64,000 nucleotides of DNA from Cryobacterium suzukii (GCF_004403185.1 NZ_SOHJ01000003.1:124001-188000); one strand, 5' to 3'; numbered from the stretch's first letter, positions 17,330-26,682 are shown. Program-made: numbers and translations. Notes: generated by a model not told the origin, from the sequence alone.

Positions 17330-17350
17330 ATGACGAGCTGCCACGCATGA
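17330..17350 (+). CDS. Six-codon leader cistron
   Basis: ATG ACG AGC TGC CAC GCA TGA encodes MTSCHA. The strong GGAGGAGAGG site lies 8-10 nt upstream of this ATG, whereas the next ATG (17347) has no site of its own but overlaps the TGA. The arrangement suggests that ribosomes initiate here and re-initiate on the oxidoreductase gene. Inferred from spacing only. Confidence 0.4.
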   Translation: MTSCHA

Positions 17351-18777
17351 GCCGCACGATTTTCGACCGAGCCCGGCCCGCAGCATCCGTCGTCGCCGAT
17401 TCGTTCGTCGATACCCGGCAGGGCTCCTTCTGGCTCGATGACCTCGCTCCGCGCGCGAACTATCCCCGCCTCTCGGGCAACCTCAACTGCGACCTCGCAA
17501 TCGTCGGCGGCGGCTACCTGGGCCTGTGGAGCGCGGTGCTGGCCAAGCAGCAGAATCCGGCGGCGCGAGTGGTGCTGCTGGAGGCGCGCACGGTGGGCTG
17601 GGCAGCATCCGGCCGCAACGGTGGTTTCTGCGAGGCGAGTCTCACCCACGGTCAAGAGAACGGGCGCCGCCGTTGGCCGCAGGAGATCGACCGGCTGACC
17701 GAGCTCGGCCAGGAAAATCTCGACGAGATTGAGCGGGCCGTGGCGAGCCTCGGCCTCGACTGCGATTTCGAACGCACCGGCGCCATCGACCTCGCCGTCG
17801 AGGAGCACCAGGTTCAGTGGCTGTGCGAAGAAGACACTGATGACAACACCGTCTTTCTCGATGCGGCGGCCGTGCAGGCCGAGGTGGCCTCGCCGACCTA
17901 CCTGGCCGGGGTGTGGCATCGGCGCAGCAACGCCCTCGTGCATCCGGGCAAGCTCGCCGCCGAGCTCGCCCGGGTGGCCACCGGGCTCGGCGTCGAGATC
18001 TTCGAGCACTCGCTCGTGCAGAACATCGACACGACCGGACTAACCGCGGCGCAAGGCACCCGAATCGTGACGGCGGGCGGCACCGTAACCGCTCGCAAGA
18101 CGGCGCTCGCCACGAACGTCTTCCCCTCGCTACTCAAGCGCAACAAACTCGCAACCGTGCCGGTCTACGACTACGTGCTCATGACCGAACCGCTCCACAA
18201 CGACCAACTCGCCGCGATCGGCTGGCAGAACCGGCAGGGCCTCAGTGACCTGGCCAATCAGTTTCACTACTACCGGCTGAGCGCCGACAACCGCATTCTG
18301 TTCGGCGGCTACGACGCCGTCTATCACTATGGGCGCAGAGTGCGCAGCGGCTATGAGAACCGACCCGAAAGCTTTGAAAAGCTCGCGAGTCACTTCTTCA
18401 CGACCTTTCCGCAGCTGGCCGGGGTGCGCTTCAGCCACAAATGGGCCGGTGCCATCGACACCTCGACCCGGTTTTGCGCCTTTTTCGGGCAGGCTCGAGG
18501 CGGACGCATCAGCTACGCCGCCGGATTCACCGGCCTCGGCGTTGGCGCCACGCACTTCGCGGCCCAGGTCATGCTCGACCAGCTGGCCGGCCGCAGCACG
18601 GAACGCACTGAACTGGCCATGGTGCGGGGCCGTCCACTTTCGTTCCCGCCGGAGCCGATCGCATTCGTTGGAATTCAGGCCACCCGGTGGGCGCTGGACC
18701 GTGCCGACCACAACCGCGGCAAGCGCAACGCCCTACTCAGGAGCCTCGACGCGCTGGGTCTCGGCTTCGACTCCTAG
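17347..18777 (+). CDS. FAD-dependent oxidoreductase (DAO / amine oxidase type)
   Basis: A 476-aa protein with an N-terminal Rossmann FAD motif DLAIVGGGYLGLWSAVLAK and GRNGGF, typical of the glycine/D-amino-acid oxidase fold and especially of PuuB-like gamma-glutamylputrescine oxidases. C-terminal GFTGLGVGATHFAAQ is the FAD-closing motif. I chose ATG 17347, since upstream in-frame sequence runs through the hairpin. Expression is probably coupled to the leader cistron and may be modulated by the hairpin. It follows the formaldehyde-fixing operon; a demethylating oxidase that releases formaldehyde would make sense there, but the substrate is not identifiable from sequence. Confidence 0.85.
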   Translation: MSRTIFDRARPAASVVADSFVDTRQGSFWLDDLAPRANYPRLSGNLNCDLAIVGGGYLGLWSAVLAKQQNPAARVVLLEARTVGWAASGRNGGFCEASLTHGQENGRRRWPQEIDRLTELGQENLDEIERAVASLGLDCDFERTGAIDLAVEEHQVQWLCEEDTDDNTVFLDAAAVQAEVASPTYLAGVWHRRSNALVHPGKLAAELARVATGLGVEIFEHSLVQNIDTTGLTAAQGTRIVTAGGTVTARKTALATNVFPSLLKRNKLATVPVYDYVLMTEPLHNDQLAAIGWQNRQGLSDLANQFHYYRLSADNRILFGGYDAVYHYGRRVRSGYENRPESFEKLASHFFTTFPQLAGVRFSHKWAGAIDTSTRFCAFFGQARGGRISYAAGFTGLGVGATHFAAQVMLDQLAGRSTERTELAMVRGRPLSFPPEPIAFVGIQATRWALDRADHNRGKRNALLRSLDALGLGFDS

Positions 18778-18787
18778 ACGCCGGGTC

Positions 18788-19462
18788 TCAGCCGAGCAGC
18801 AAACGACCGAGCTGGTCGGTCGAGTGCACGACGGCGGTCGCCGCGGCGGCTTCGGCGGGGGAGCCGTAGCCCCACTCCACCAGAATTGCCGGAATGCCAT
18901 TGGCCTCGGCACCGACGGCGTCGTAGCTGCGGTCACCCACCATGACGGCACCGCTGGTGTCGACTCCGGTTGCTGCAAGGCGCGCCAGGGCCTCGGCGAC
19001 GATGTCGGCCTTGTGGCTGCGGGTCTCGTCGGCGGAGGCCCCGACCGTTGTCGTGAAGTACTTCGCGAGGTCGAAATGCGTGAGAATGGCGATCGCACTC
19101 AGTTCGGGCTTGCTGGTGGCCAGGGCGAGCGGAATGCCCGCAGCGTGGATGCGCTCGAGCAGACCGGCGATGCCGGGAAAGACAGCCGTATCCAGTGCGG
19201 CAGCACCGTGGTATTCAGCTCGGTAGACCGCGATGGCCTCATGGGCTTCGTCGGCGGTCATGCCCGCGTATTCCTGAAAGGCGTCGAGCATTGGCGGGCC
19301 GACATAGGCGAGAAGCTCGGAATCGGAGGGAACGGGGCGGCCGAGCAACGTGAAGGTGCGAGCCAAAGAGCTGGTGATGGCCGGGGCGGAATCGGTAATG
19401 GTTCCGTCGAGGTCAAAGAGGATGGCGCTCCAGGTGCGCGTCAGAGTGGGATTCACTCGCAC
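18788..19462 (-). CDS. HAD-superfamily phosphatase (phosphoglycolate-phosphatase-like)
   Basis: A protein of about 224 aa with HAD motif I ILFDLDGTITDS (nucleophile first Asp), cap domain, motif II LATSKPE, Lys in SHKADIV and motif IV VMVGDRSYDAVGA. The likely role is hydrolysis of a small phosphate ester such as 2-phosphoglycolate or pyrophosphate; the exact substrate cannot be read. The start may be GTG 19462 or TTG 19480. Its stop lies just past that of the convergent oxidoreductase. Confidence 0.85.
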   Translation of the reverse strand: MRVNPTLTRTWSAILFDLDGTITDSAPAITSSLARTFTLLGRPVPSDSELLAYVGPPMLDAFQEYAGMTADEAHEAIAVYRAEYHGAAALDTAVFPGIAGLLERIHAAGIPLALATSKPELSAIAILTHFDLAKYFTTTVGASADETRSHKADIVAEALARLAATGVDTSGAVMVGDRSYDAVGAEANGIPAILVEWGYGSPAEAAAATAVVHSTDQLGRLLLG

Positions 19463-19541
19463 CAGCCTAGGCGATCTCAACGCACTTCCCCCATTTGCCC
19501 ATTATTTCTCAGCTTTTGCCCGGTTAGCGCGGTACAGCGAG

Positions 19542-20237
19542 CTAGAAGAGCTTCGAGGCCGTATCGTCGAGTCCGCGCATCGCGTCGTAGTCGAGCAGCA
19601 GGCAACGGATGCCGCGATCCTCGGCCAGCTTGCGGGCCTGCGGCTTGATCTTTTGCGCGGCGAAAACCCCGCTGACCGGTGCCAGGTGTGGGTCACGGTT
19701 CATGAGTTCGAGGTAGCGCGTGAGCTGTTCGACCCCATCGATATCACCATTGCGCTTCAGTTCTACCGCGACCGACCGGCCGCTCGCGTCCTGCGCGAGG
19801 ATATCGACCGGCCCGATCGCCGTCATGTATTCGCGGCGCACAAAAGTGAAGCCTTCACCGAGCAGATGGATGTGCTCGGCCAGCAACTTCTGCAGGTGTG
19901 ACTCGGCGCCGTCCTTGATCAGGCCGGGGTCGATGCCGAGTTCGTGCGCGGAGTCGTGCTGCACCTCGTAGACGCTGACCACGAGTTGGTCGGCGGTCTT
20001 GGCGTGGGTGACCGTCCAGAGGGCGGTGATGCCGGCATCCGCTTGATCACTGTCGGGTTCGGAAATCGTGACGGAGCAGGGCGGGCTCATCCAGTTGAGC
20101 GGCTTGTATGAGCCGCCGTCGGAGTGCACGAGCACACTACCGTCAGACTTGATCATCAGCAGGCGAGTGGCCAGCGGCAGATGCGCACTGAGACGCCCGG
20201 CGTAGTCAACGGAGCATTTCGCAATTACAAGGCGCAC
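19542..20237 (-). CDS. nucS: Mismatch-specific endonuclease NucS / EndoMS
   Basis: A 231-aa protein of the usual length. It begins [20 protein letters not shown]. The N-terminal DNA-binding half contains [15 protein letters not shown] and [13 protein letters not shown]. The C-terminal RecB-like nuclease shows PVDILAQD and [17 protein letters not shown], carrying the catalytic Asp, Glu-x-Lys and Gln. It cuts both strands at mismatches and provides the non-canonical mismatch repair of actinobacteria and archaea that lack MutS-MutL. It is a strong marker for the host phylum. Confidence 0.95.
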   Translation of the reverse strand: MRLVIAKCSVDYAGRLSAHLPLATRLLMIKSDGSVLVHSDGGSYKPLNWMSPPCSVTISEPDSDQADAGITALWTVTHAKTADQLVVSVYEVQHDSAHELGIDPGLIKDGAESHLQKLLAEHIHLLGEGFTFVRREYMTAIGPVDILAQDASGRSVAVELKRNGDIDGVEQLTRYLELMNRDPHLAPVSGVFAAQKIKPQARKLAEDRGIRCLLLDYDAMRGLDDTASKLF

Positions 20238-20397
20238 TGGTCGAGCTTAACCGATGCCGCGTTGCGATGCCGGTGCCGGCACCGCACAACGTGCCTCTGG
20301 CTCCCAGACTCGAGGCGCATGCTGAAAGTAACGAGCCCGGAACGGGGCGAAAGCTCCTGCCGTAAGAGGCCCGCGATTCGATAAGAGGAGAAAGTCA

Positions 20398-21453
20398 GTG
20401 AAGGCACTGGTTTATAACGGTCCCGGCGACAAGTCCTGGACCGACGTTCCAAATCCCGAGATCATCAACTCGACCGACGTGATCGTGCGGGTTGAGACGA
20501 CCACCATTTGTGGCTCGGATCTGCATATTCTCAAGGGCGATGTGCCCGCCGTCACGAAGGGCCGAATTCTCGGCCACGAGGGTGTTGGCACCATTACCGA
20601 AATCGGCTCGTCCGTAAGCACGCTCAGCGTCGGAGATCGGGTCATCATTTCGTGCGTCAAGTCCTGCGGACATTGCGCTAACTGTAAGACCGGACTCTAC
20701 TCGCACTGCCTCGGTGACGAGGGAACGAGCGGCATCGGCTGGATCTTCGGTCATTTGATCGACGGTACCCAGGCTGAATTCGTGCGTGTGCCCTACGCCG
20801 AGAACTCGCTCTACAAGGTGCCGGAAGGCGTCACCGAAGATCAGGCCGTCATGCTGTCCGACATCCTGCCGACCGGTTTTGAAATCGGCGTTCAGAACGG
20901 TCAGATCAAGCCCGGTGACGTGGTCGCCGTAATCGGCGCCGGGCCGGTTGGCCTCTCAGCGATGGCCACCGCCGGCCTCTACGGAGCCGCCACGATCATC
21001 GCCATTGACCTCGACAAGAACCGCCTCGAGCAGGCCAAGGAATTCGGCGCGACGGACACGGTCGTGTCCTCTGCCACCGACTGGAAGGCGCAGATTCTCG
21101 CGCTGACCGATGGGGCCGGAGTCGATGTGGCCATTGAGGCCGTTGGAATCCCGCAGACCTTCACAATGGCGACGGAGATCGTTCGCCCCGGCGGCCGCGT
21201 CGCCAACGTTGGAGTGCACGGCAAGCCCGTCGAGCTGCACCTCGAAGAGCTCTGGATCAAGAACATCAACATCAGCATGGGCCTGGTCAACACGAACACC
21301 CTCCCGATGCTGCTTAAGCTCGTCGCGCAGGGCAAGCTCCCCGCCGAGAAGTTCGCCAGTCACCACTTCAGCTTTGATCAGATGCTGGAAGCGTATGACA
21401 CCTTCGGTCGCGCCGCCGAAACCAACGCCCTGAAGGTTGTCATCAGCCGATAG
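20398..21453 (+). CDS. Zinc-dependent alcohol dehydrogenase
   Basis: A 351-aa medium-chain dehydrogenase. The catalytic zinc set is Cys38 (TTICGSDLH), His60 and Glu61 (GHEGVG). Structural zinc cysteines 90, 93, 96 and 104 are present, and NAD binding is through GAGPVGLSAMA. GTG 20398 is preceded by AAGAGGAGAAA, a strong ribosome-binding site. The sequence type resembles threonine/alcohol dehydrogenases acting on small secondary or primary alcohols; substrate is uncertain. Monocistronic, with a strong intrinsic terminator after the stop. Confidence 0.9.
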   Translation: MKALVYNGPGDKSWTDVPNPEIINSTDVIVRVETTTICGSDLHILKGDVPAVTKGRILGHEGVGTITEIGSSVSTLSVGDRVIISCVKSCGHCANCKTGLYSHCLGDEGTSGIGWIFGHLIDGTQAEFVRVPYAENSLYKVPEGVTEDQAVMLSDILPTGFEIGVQNGQIKPGDVVAVIGAGPVGLSAMATAGLYGAATIIAIDLDKNRLEQAKEFGATDTVVSSATDWKAQILALTDGAGVDVAIEAVGIPQTFTMATEIVRPGGRVANVGVHGKPVELHLEELWIKNINISMGLVNTNTLPMLLKLVAQGKLPAEKFASHHFSFDQMLEAYDTFGRAAETNALKVVISR

Positions 21454-21465
21454 GTCGTTTTACCG

Positions 21466-21513
21466 GCCTGGCGGTCGCTGCGCGTTCCCGCGCGGCGGTC
21501 GCCAGGCTTTTTT
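21466..21513 (+). terminator. Intrinsic terminator after the alcohol dehydrogenase
   Basis: Outer stem GCCTGGCG (21466-21473) pairs with CGCCAGGC (21500-21507), with further GC pairing inside, followed by six T (21508-21513). It is the clearest rho-independent terminator in the window. Confidence 0.85.
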
Positions 21514-21583
21514 GTGTCGTTTCTGCGGCGAACGGATGCGGTCGGCCGGGCCGACGGATGCCGCCAGCCCGGCGAACGACCGC

Positions 21584-22402
21584 CTAGATGCTGCGGTGGT
21601 CTCGTACCGCGGATTCCAAATCTGCGAGCCCGGGAGCCATCGCGGCATCGACGGCCATGGGGTCGGAGATGTTGAGCTCCTGCATGCCACGCCGGCCTTC
21701 GGGGGCTGTGTTGATTTCGTGGTCGCCAGCCTCCAGCCCGGCCAGCACATCGGCAATGACGTCGTCGAGGGATCGGCGCTCCCAGCCCGGTGAGGCGGCG
21801 GCATTCTGCGATGACATCATGTCCGTATCCGTCGCGCCCGGGTATACGGTCGCGACGTGCACTCCCAATCCGGTCAATTCGCGCCGCAGGGATTCTCCGA
21901 AACGAGCGAGGCCGGCCTTGGTTGCGGCGTAGACAGAATAAAACGGCATGCCGACGAGGGCGATTCCGCTGGAAATGTTCAAGACAATGCTGTCCCGGTC
22001 GGCGCCGGCGCGAAGACGCGGCAGCAGTGCCCGGGTCAGAAGCACGGGGGCAACGAGGTTGAGATCGATCATGGATCGAATATCGGCCTCGCTGGTCAAT
22101 TCGAGGCGCCCGGCGCGAACGTTGCCGGCATTGTTCACTAGCAGGTCGACGGTGGGCCACGACTCGACGGCCTCAGAAACTCGGTCAACACTGTTAGGCA
22201 GGGTGAGATCCTGCGTCAGGACTTCGGCCGTGCCTCCGGCGGCTTCGACCAGCTGGGCTGTCGCGGTGAGCGTTGACTCTTTCCGGCCCACCAGGAGCAG
22301 GTGTGCGCCTCGCGATCCGAATTCAACAGCCAGGGCCCGCCCTATTCCCTGCCCTGCTCCGGTGATGATGCCGTGTCGGTTGATTAGATCCAAAATTGTC
22401 AT
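21584..22402 (-). CDS. Short-chain dehydrogenase/reductase
   Basis: A 272-aa SDR. Cofactor motif TGAGQGIG near residue 14, NNAGN, catalytic Ser in ISSG and YAATK supply the classical set. The start MTILDLINRHGIITG at 22402 puts the Rossmann turn at its normal place; the open frame extends 59 codons upstream but lacks SDR sequence. The purine-rich GAAGGA directly abuts the ATG, unusually close. The substrate is unknown. It is divergent from the iron-transport operon. Confidence 0.85.
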   Translation of the reverse strand: MTILDLINRHGIITGAGQGIGRALAVEFGSRGAHLLLVGRKESTLTATAQLVEAAGGTAEVLTQDLTLPNSVDRVSEAVESWPTVDLLVNNAGNVRAGRLELTSEADIRSMIDLNLVAPVLLTRALLPRLRAGADRDSIVLNISSGIALVGMPFYSVYAATKAGLARFGESLRRELTGLGVHVATVYPGATDTDMMSSQNAAASPGWERRSLDDVIADVLAGLEAGDHEINTAPEGRRGMQELNISDPMAVDAAMAPGLADLESAVRDHRSI

Positions 22403-22581
22403 TCCTTCGTATCGGACGAGACAGGCAGCGAGTGCCTGAACCGCATCGTTGAGTGGGGTCAACGGTGTGCTGACGCGGGCTATTCCCTCCGCGCGCTCCG
22501 CCAAAGGTCGCGCGTCGCGGCCAGCGAGGCCATGCGGCTTGCCCTGATCGAGCGGATCCACGATTCGCCTCAACGCCAAAG

Positions 22582-22600
22582 TTAGCGTAGCCTTACCTTA
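22582..22600 (+). promoter_or_regulatory. DtxR/IdeR-like iron box
   Basis: TTAGCGTAGCCTTACCTTA matches the 19-bp DtxR/IdeR consensus TTAGGTTAGGCTAACCTAA at 14 positions. It lies 29 nt before the iron-binding lipoprotein gene. Iron-loaded repressor bound here would shut off the importer under iron sufficiency. Confidence 0.65.
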
Positions 22601-22629
22601 GAAATCGTTCGCCACGTCTCTGGAGTCCC

Positions 22630-23667
22630 ATGCGCATCCCCTTCCCTGTCGCCGCCCTCCTGGCCGGTGCCTCTGTCCTTGCCCTTGCCGGCTGCACCCA
22701 GGCCGCCGAGCCGTCAGCCCCAGCGGAAACCAGCGACAACGCCTTCACCCTCTACTCGGGTCGCGACGAAGCGCTCATCCAGCCGCTGATCGACCAGTTC
22801 GAAGAGCAGAGCGGCATCAGCGTCGAGGTACGTTACGGCAACACCGCTGAGCTCGGCGCGCTCCTGCTCGAAGAGGGCGAGGCCACTCCGGCCCAGGTGT
22901 TTCTCGCGCAGGACGCCGGAGCGCTCGGAGCCCTGAGCAACGCCGACCTGTTCGCGACGTTGCCAGCAGCAACCACCGACAAGGTCCCGGCCGGATTTAC
23001 CTCGACCGACGACACCTGGGTCGGCGTCACCGGCCGGGCCCGGGTGATCACTTATGACAGTGAGGCGATGGGTGCGGCCGACGTGCCTTCAAGTGTTGAT
23101 GCATTCACCGACCCCGCCTGGGCCGGAAAGTTCGGCATCGCGCCGGCCAACGCGAGCTTTCAAGCCTTCGTCACCGCCTATCGGGTTTTGAACGGCGAAG
23201 AGGCCGCCGACAAGTGGGTCGCCGCCGTTGCCGCCAACGATCCGGTCATCTTCGATAACAACCGAGCCATTCTCGCCGCCGTCAACGACGGGGTCATCGA
23301 GGCTGGACTCATCAACCATTACTACTGGTTCGCCCAGGCCGCCGAAACCGGCGAGGCCAACATGCGCGCGCAGCTCTCCTACCCCGAGGCTGGCGATGCC
23401 GGATCGATCGTGAACGTCACGGGGGCCGGCCTGCTCGCGGGCGCCGCATCGGATGCCGACGCGCTCGAGTTCATCGACTATCTCGTCGGCACCGATGCCC
23501 AGCAGTATTTCGTCGACGAGACCTACGAGTACCCGCTCATCGGCGGCATCGACGCCCCGGCCGGACTGCCAGAGCTTGACTCGCTCGTCAACCCGGACCT
23601 CGACCTGGCCGATCTCGACACCCTCGCTGACACGCAGGCCCTGCTCGGCAAGCACGGCCTGATCTAG
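22630..23667 (+). CDS. Iron(III) ABC transporter substrate-binding lipoprotein
   Basis: A 345-aa lipoprotein with lipobox LALAGC (Cys22). The mature part resembles the FbpA/AfuA family of ferric-ion binders (FTLYSGRDEALIQPLIDQFE, EVRYGNTAELGALLLEE, GVTGRARVITYD, TYEYPLIGGI). Tyrosines in the C-terminal half are candidate iron ligands. It is the first gene of a three-gene importer operon, downstream of the DtxR-like box. The anchored protein captures ferric iron outside the membrane and passes it to the permease. Confidence 0.9.
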   Translation: MRIPFPVAALLAGASVLALAGCTQAAEPSAPAETSDNAFTLYSGRDEALIQPLIDQFEEQSGISVEVRYGNTAELGALLLEEGEATPAQVFLAQDAGALGALSNADLFATLPAATTDKVPAGFTSTDDTWVGVTGRARVITYDSEAMGAADVPSSVDAFTDPAWAGKFGIAPANASFQAFVTAYRVLNGEEAADKWVAAVAANDPVIFDNNRAILAAVNDGVIEAGLINHYYWFAQAAETGEANMRAQLSYPEAGDAGSIVNVTGAGLLAGAASDADALEFIDYLVGTDAQQYFVDETYEYPLIGGIDAPAGLPELDSLVNPDLDLADLDTLADTQALLGKHGLI

Positions 23668-23739
23668 CATTGCAGTAGTGAAGGCGCGGTTGCGGGCTCG
23701 GGTCGGGGGCCGCGCCCTACCCTGCGGCGGGAGCCTCTC

Positions 23740-25314
23740 GTGACTGAGCTGCTTATTCCGCCGCTCGAAACGGATGCCCCGCCACGCACTCCCGGCCGGT
23801 ATCGCTTTGGCGCGCCACCCTGGCTGCTGGTGCTCGCCGCGCTCTGCGCGGCGACCGCCGCCATTCCACTGGTCTACCTCGTGGTGCGCACGACGGAGGC
23901 GGGGCTCACCGAACTGCTCGACACCCTGATGCGCCAGCGCGTGCTGCAGCTCACGGTCAACACGGTGCTGCTCGCCGCGGCCGTCACCCTGTCGTGCCTC
24001 GTGCTCGGCACGGTCTGCGCGTGGATTCTCACGCGCATCCGCTTGCCCTTCCAGCGCACGTTGCTGCTGGTCTCCGCGCTGCCGCTCGCGGTTCCAAGCT
24101 ACCTGGCCGCTTACGGCTGGCTGGTCTGGTTTCCCCACCTCAATGGGTTCTGGGCCAGCTGGTTCGTCATGACCATGGTCTGCACCCCCTACGTGACGCT
24201 GCCGGTCGCTGCGGCCCTGCGCGGGGCATCCGCAGATCTGGAATCGGTGGCCCGCACCCTCGGTCGTGGCCCGCTGCGCGCATTCGCGGCCGCGACCTGG
24301 CCGCAGATTCGCCCGGCCGCCATCGCCGGGGCACTTTTGGTCTGCCTCTACTCGCTGAGTGACTTCGGGCTCGTCTCGATGCTGCGGTTTCAGACGCTCA
24401 CCTGGGGAATCAACGCCGCGTACGGTGCGAGCTTCGACCGCAACCAGGCCGCGCTGCTCGCCCTCGTGCTCGTCGTGCTCGCCCTCGTGGTCGTGGCTGG
24501 CGAACGTCACAGCCGCCGCCAAGTCTCCAGTGTTCCCGGTCGGAGTACCATGCCGGCGCGCGCGCCCGGCCGTACCTGGCCCGTCTACGTCACGGTGCTC
24601 CTCGCCGCGCCGCTCGCCGGGGTCGTGGTTCCGGTGGTCGGATTGCTCACTCGCCTGCTCGAGGCCGAAACCCTGCGCGCTATCGACGTGCCGCGTTTGG
24701 TCGAGGCGATCGGCGCGACCCTCGGGCTGGCCCTGGCGGCCGCCGTGATCGCGGTGCTCGTGGCACTGCCGATCGCCGCGCTCGCCGCCCGGTACCGCGG
24801 AAGGCTGGTCGCGGTAATCGAGGCCGTCGGCTTTCTCGGCCATGCTCTGCCCGGCATCGTCGTGGGCCTCTCCCTCGTGTTCTTCGCACTCGCCGCGGTG
24901 CCGATGTTCTACCAAACCTCGCTCGTGCTCGTCTTCGCCTACGTCGTTCTGTTCATGCCTCGCGCCATCGGCAGCGTGCGCAGCGGCATCGCGGCGGTAC
25001 CGACGAGCCTCGGCGACGTATCGCGCATGCTCGGCCTCTCACCGTTCCAGGCCTGGTGGCGGGTGACCGCACGACTCGCCCTGCCCGGCATCGCGATCGG
25101 CGCACTGCTCGTGGCCATCTCGGCCATGAAAGAATTGCCAGCGACGCTGCTGCTGCGGCCGACGGGCATTTCGACGCTCGCGACCGAGTTGTGGAGTCGC
25201 ACGGCCCTGTTCGAGTTCGGCGCTGCCGCGCCCTACGCTGCGGCGCTCGTGCTCGTGGCGATGGTGCCCGCGGTGCTGCTGTCGGGCATCCGCGGCACAG
25301 CAAGGGAGAACTAG
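23740..25314 (+). CDS. Iron ABC transporter permease (FbpB type)
   Basis: A 524-aa permease with two homologous halves and about twelve transmembrane segments, as in FbpB. Both halves carry the EAA loop that contacts the ATPase: VARTLGRGPLRAFAAATWP and SRMLGLSPFQAWWRVT. The N-terminus (GTG 23740) is cytoplasmic and proline-rich. The stop overlaps the ATPase start by one base. It moves ferric iron delivered by the lipoprotein across the membrane. Confidence 0.92.
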   Translation: MTELLIPPLETDAPPRTPGRYRFGAPPWLLVLAALCAATAAIPLVYLVVRTTEAGLTELLDTLMRQRVLQLTVNTVLLAAAVTLSCLVLGTVCAWILTRIRLPFQRTLLLVSALPLAVPSYLAAYGWLVWFPHLNGFWASWFVMTMVCTPYVTLPVAAALRGASADLESVARTLGRGPLRAFAAATWPQIRPAAIAGALLVCLYSLSDFGLVSMLRFQTLTWGINAAYGASFDRNQAALLALVLVVLALVVVAGERHSRRQVSSVPGRSTMPARAPGRTWPVYVTVLLAAPLAGVVVPVVGLLTRLLEAETLRAIDVPRLVEAIGATLGLALAAAVIAVLVALPIAALAARYRGRLVAVIEAVGFLGHALPGIVVGLSLVFFALAAVPMFYQTSLVLVFAYVVLFMPRAIGSVRSGIAAVPTSLGDVSRMLGLSPFQAWWRVTARLALPGIAIGALLVAISAMKELPATLLLRPTGISTLATELWSRTALFEFGAAAPYAAALVLVAMVPAVLLSGIRGTAREN

Positions 25315-26591
25315 TGGGTTGGGTAGCGATCGAGGCGCTGAGCGTCTCTTACGGTGACACGCGTGTGCTTGACGACGTCAGCCTGCGCATTCCGCGCGGC
25401 TCACTCGTGGCCGTTCTCGGTCCAAGCGGATGCGGCAAGACCACTCTCCTGCGCGCGGTCGCGGGTCTGTTGCCGGTCGCCTCCGGCACGATCACGGTCG
25501 GTGGGCGCCTCGTCACCGGCCCCGGCGTGCAGCGCGCTCCGGAGAAGCGCGGCATGGGTTGGGTTCCCCAGGATGCCTCCCTGTTTCCGCACCTGTCGGT
25601 CGGCGAGAACATCGGCTTCGGACTGCCGCGCACGAAGCAGAACGACGACCTCTACTGCGAACCCGGCGAGACTTCCGGCGGAGTCGGCGGACTGTTGGCC
25701 GGACTCACCCGGCGTGGTCGCGTGGCCCGCGCCCCGGTGCGCGTGAGCGCGCCCTCGAGCCACCTCGCGGCGGCACCGATCAGCCCAGACCGCAGCCGCC
25801 AGACCAGCCGAGCGGCCCGAATCACCGAACTGGCCACCCTCGTGGGCCTGACCGAACTCGTGGATCGCGCCCCCTCGCAGCTCTCCGGCGGCCAGGCTCA
25901 GCGGGTGTCGCTGGCCCGGGCGCTCGCCCCCCGGCCCGACCTCATGCTGCTCGACGAACCGTTCGCGGCCCTCGACCCGCTGCTGCGTTCGGCCCTGCGC
26001 ACCGAGGTCGCTGCCCTGCTGCGCGGGCAGCACAACACGAGCCTGCTCGTGACGCACGACCAGGAAGAGGCGCTTTCCCTCGCCGACTTCGTGGCCGTGA
26101 TGCGCGGCGGCGAGATTCTGCAATTCGGCACCCCGGCGGATGTCTACGAGCGCCCGGTCGACCCCTGGGTTGCCGGGTTCGTCGGCGACACCGTCGAACT
26201 CGACGGTCACTGGAGGGACGGCCGGGTGGAGTGCGCCCTTGGCTCACTCGCGGCAGACTGGATGGGCGTGCAGTCACGGTCCGAGCGGTCGTCCGGTGGG
26301 CCGATGGGCGAGCGGGGCGCAGCATCCGCTCCCGCCGACGGAACGAGCGTGCGCGTACTCCTCCGCCCGGAATGGCTGACCCTGGGCGCGCGGGGTTCGG
26401 CCCAGCCCACAACGGATGCCGTCGTCACAGCCATCGCCTACGCCGGCCACGATGCCCTGGTCAGCTTTGCTCTCGCTGACGCAGAGAAAACGGCGGTGCG
26501 TGCGCGCATTGCAGCGCCCGACCTGCCCCGGGTCGGCGACCGCGTGACGCTGGGCATCTGTCAGAACGCTCTCGCTTACCCGCTCGAGTAG
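25314..26591 (+). CDS. Iron ABC transporter ATP-binding protein with an internal insertion
   Basis: A 425-aa ATPase starting at GTG 25314, which shares one base with the permease stop. Walker A GPSGCGKTT is at 36-44, the Q-loop is VPQDASLFPHL, the signature LSGGQ is at 190-194, and Walker B is LMLLDEPFAALDP; a C-terminal TOBE-like domain follows. The Walker A to signature distance is about 55 residues longer than in MalK/FbpC relatives. The extra segment (about residues 105-165) is rich in Gly, Arg, Ser and Pro and lies just before the signature. It powers iron uptake. The reading upstream of 25314 is a shadow of the permease. Confidence 0.9.
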   Translation: MGWVAIEALSVSYGDTRVLDDVSLRIPRGSLVAVLGPSGCGKTTLLRAVAGLLPVASGTITVGGRLVTGPGVQRAPEKRGMGWVPQDASLFPHLSVGENIGFGLPRTKQNDDLYCEPGETSGGVGGLLAGLTRRGRVARAPVRVSAPSSHLAAAPISPDRSRQTSRAARITELATLVGLTELVDRAPSQLSGGQAQRVSLARALAPRPDLMLLDEPFAALDPLLRSALRTEVAALLRGQHNTSLLVTHDQEEALSLADFVAVMRGGEILQFGTPADVYERPVDPWVAGFVGDTVELDGHWRDGRVECALGSLAADWMGVQSRSERSSGGPMGERGAASAPADGTSVRVLLRPEWLTLGARGSAQPTTDAVVTAIAYAGHDALVSFALADAEKTAVRARIAAPDLPRVGDRVTLGICQNALAYPLE

Positions 26592-26682
26592 CGTTGTCGG
26601 CAGATTCCGGCCTCGCAACCAGTTGTCGGACGCGTGAGTGGCCCGCACTCTTGGGCGCGCAACCGGAAGGCATCTGGTGAAG

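Noticed and set aside
16312-18009. Minus-strand frame across hxlA and the FAD oxidoreductase
   Set aside because: It runs through the hairpin and two conserved plus-strand genes, so it is a shadow.
23089-24915. Minus-strand frame opposite the iron transporter genes
   Set aside because: Charged low-complexity shadow; the plus strand encodes the lipoprotein and permease.
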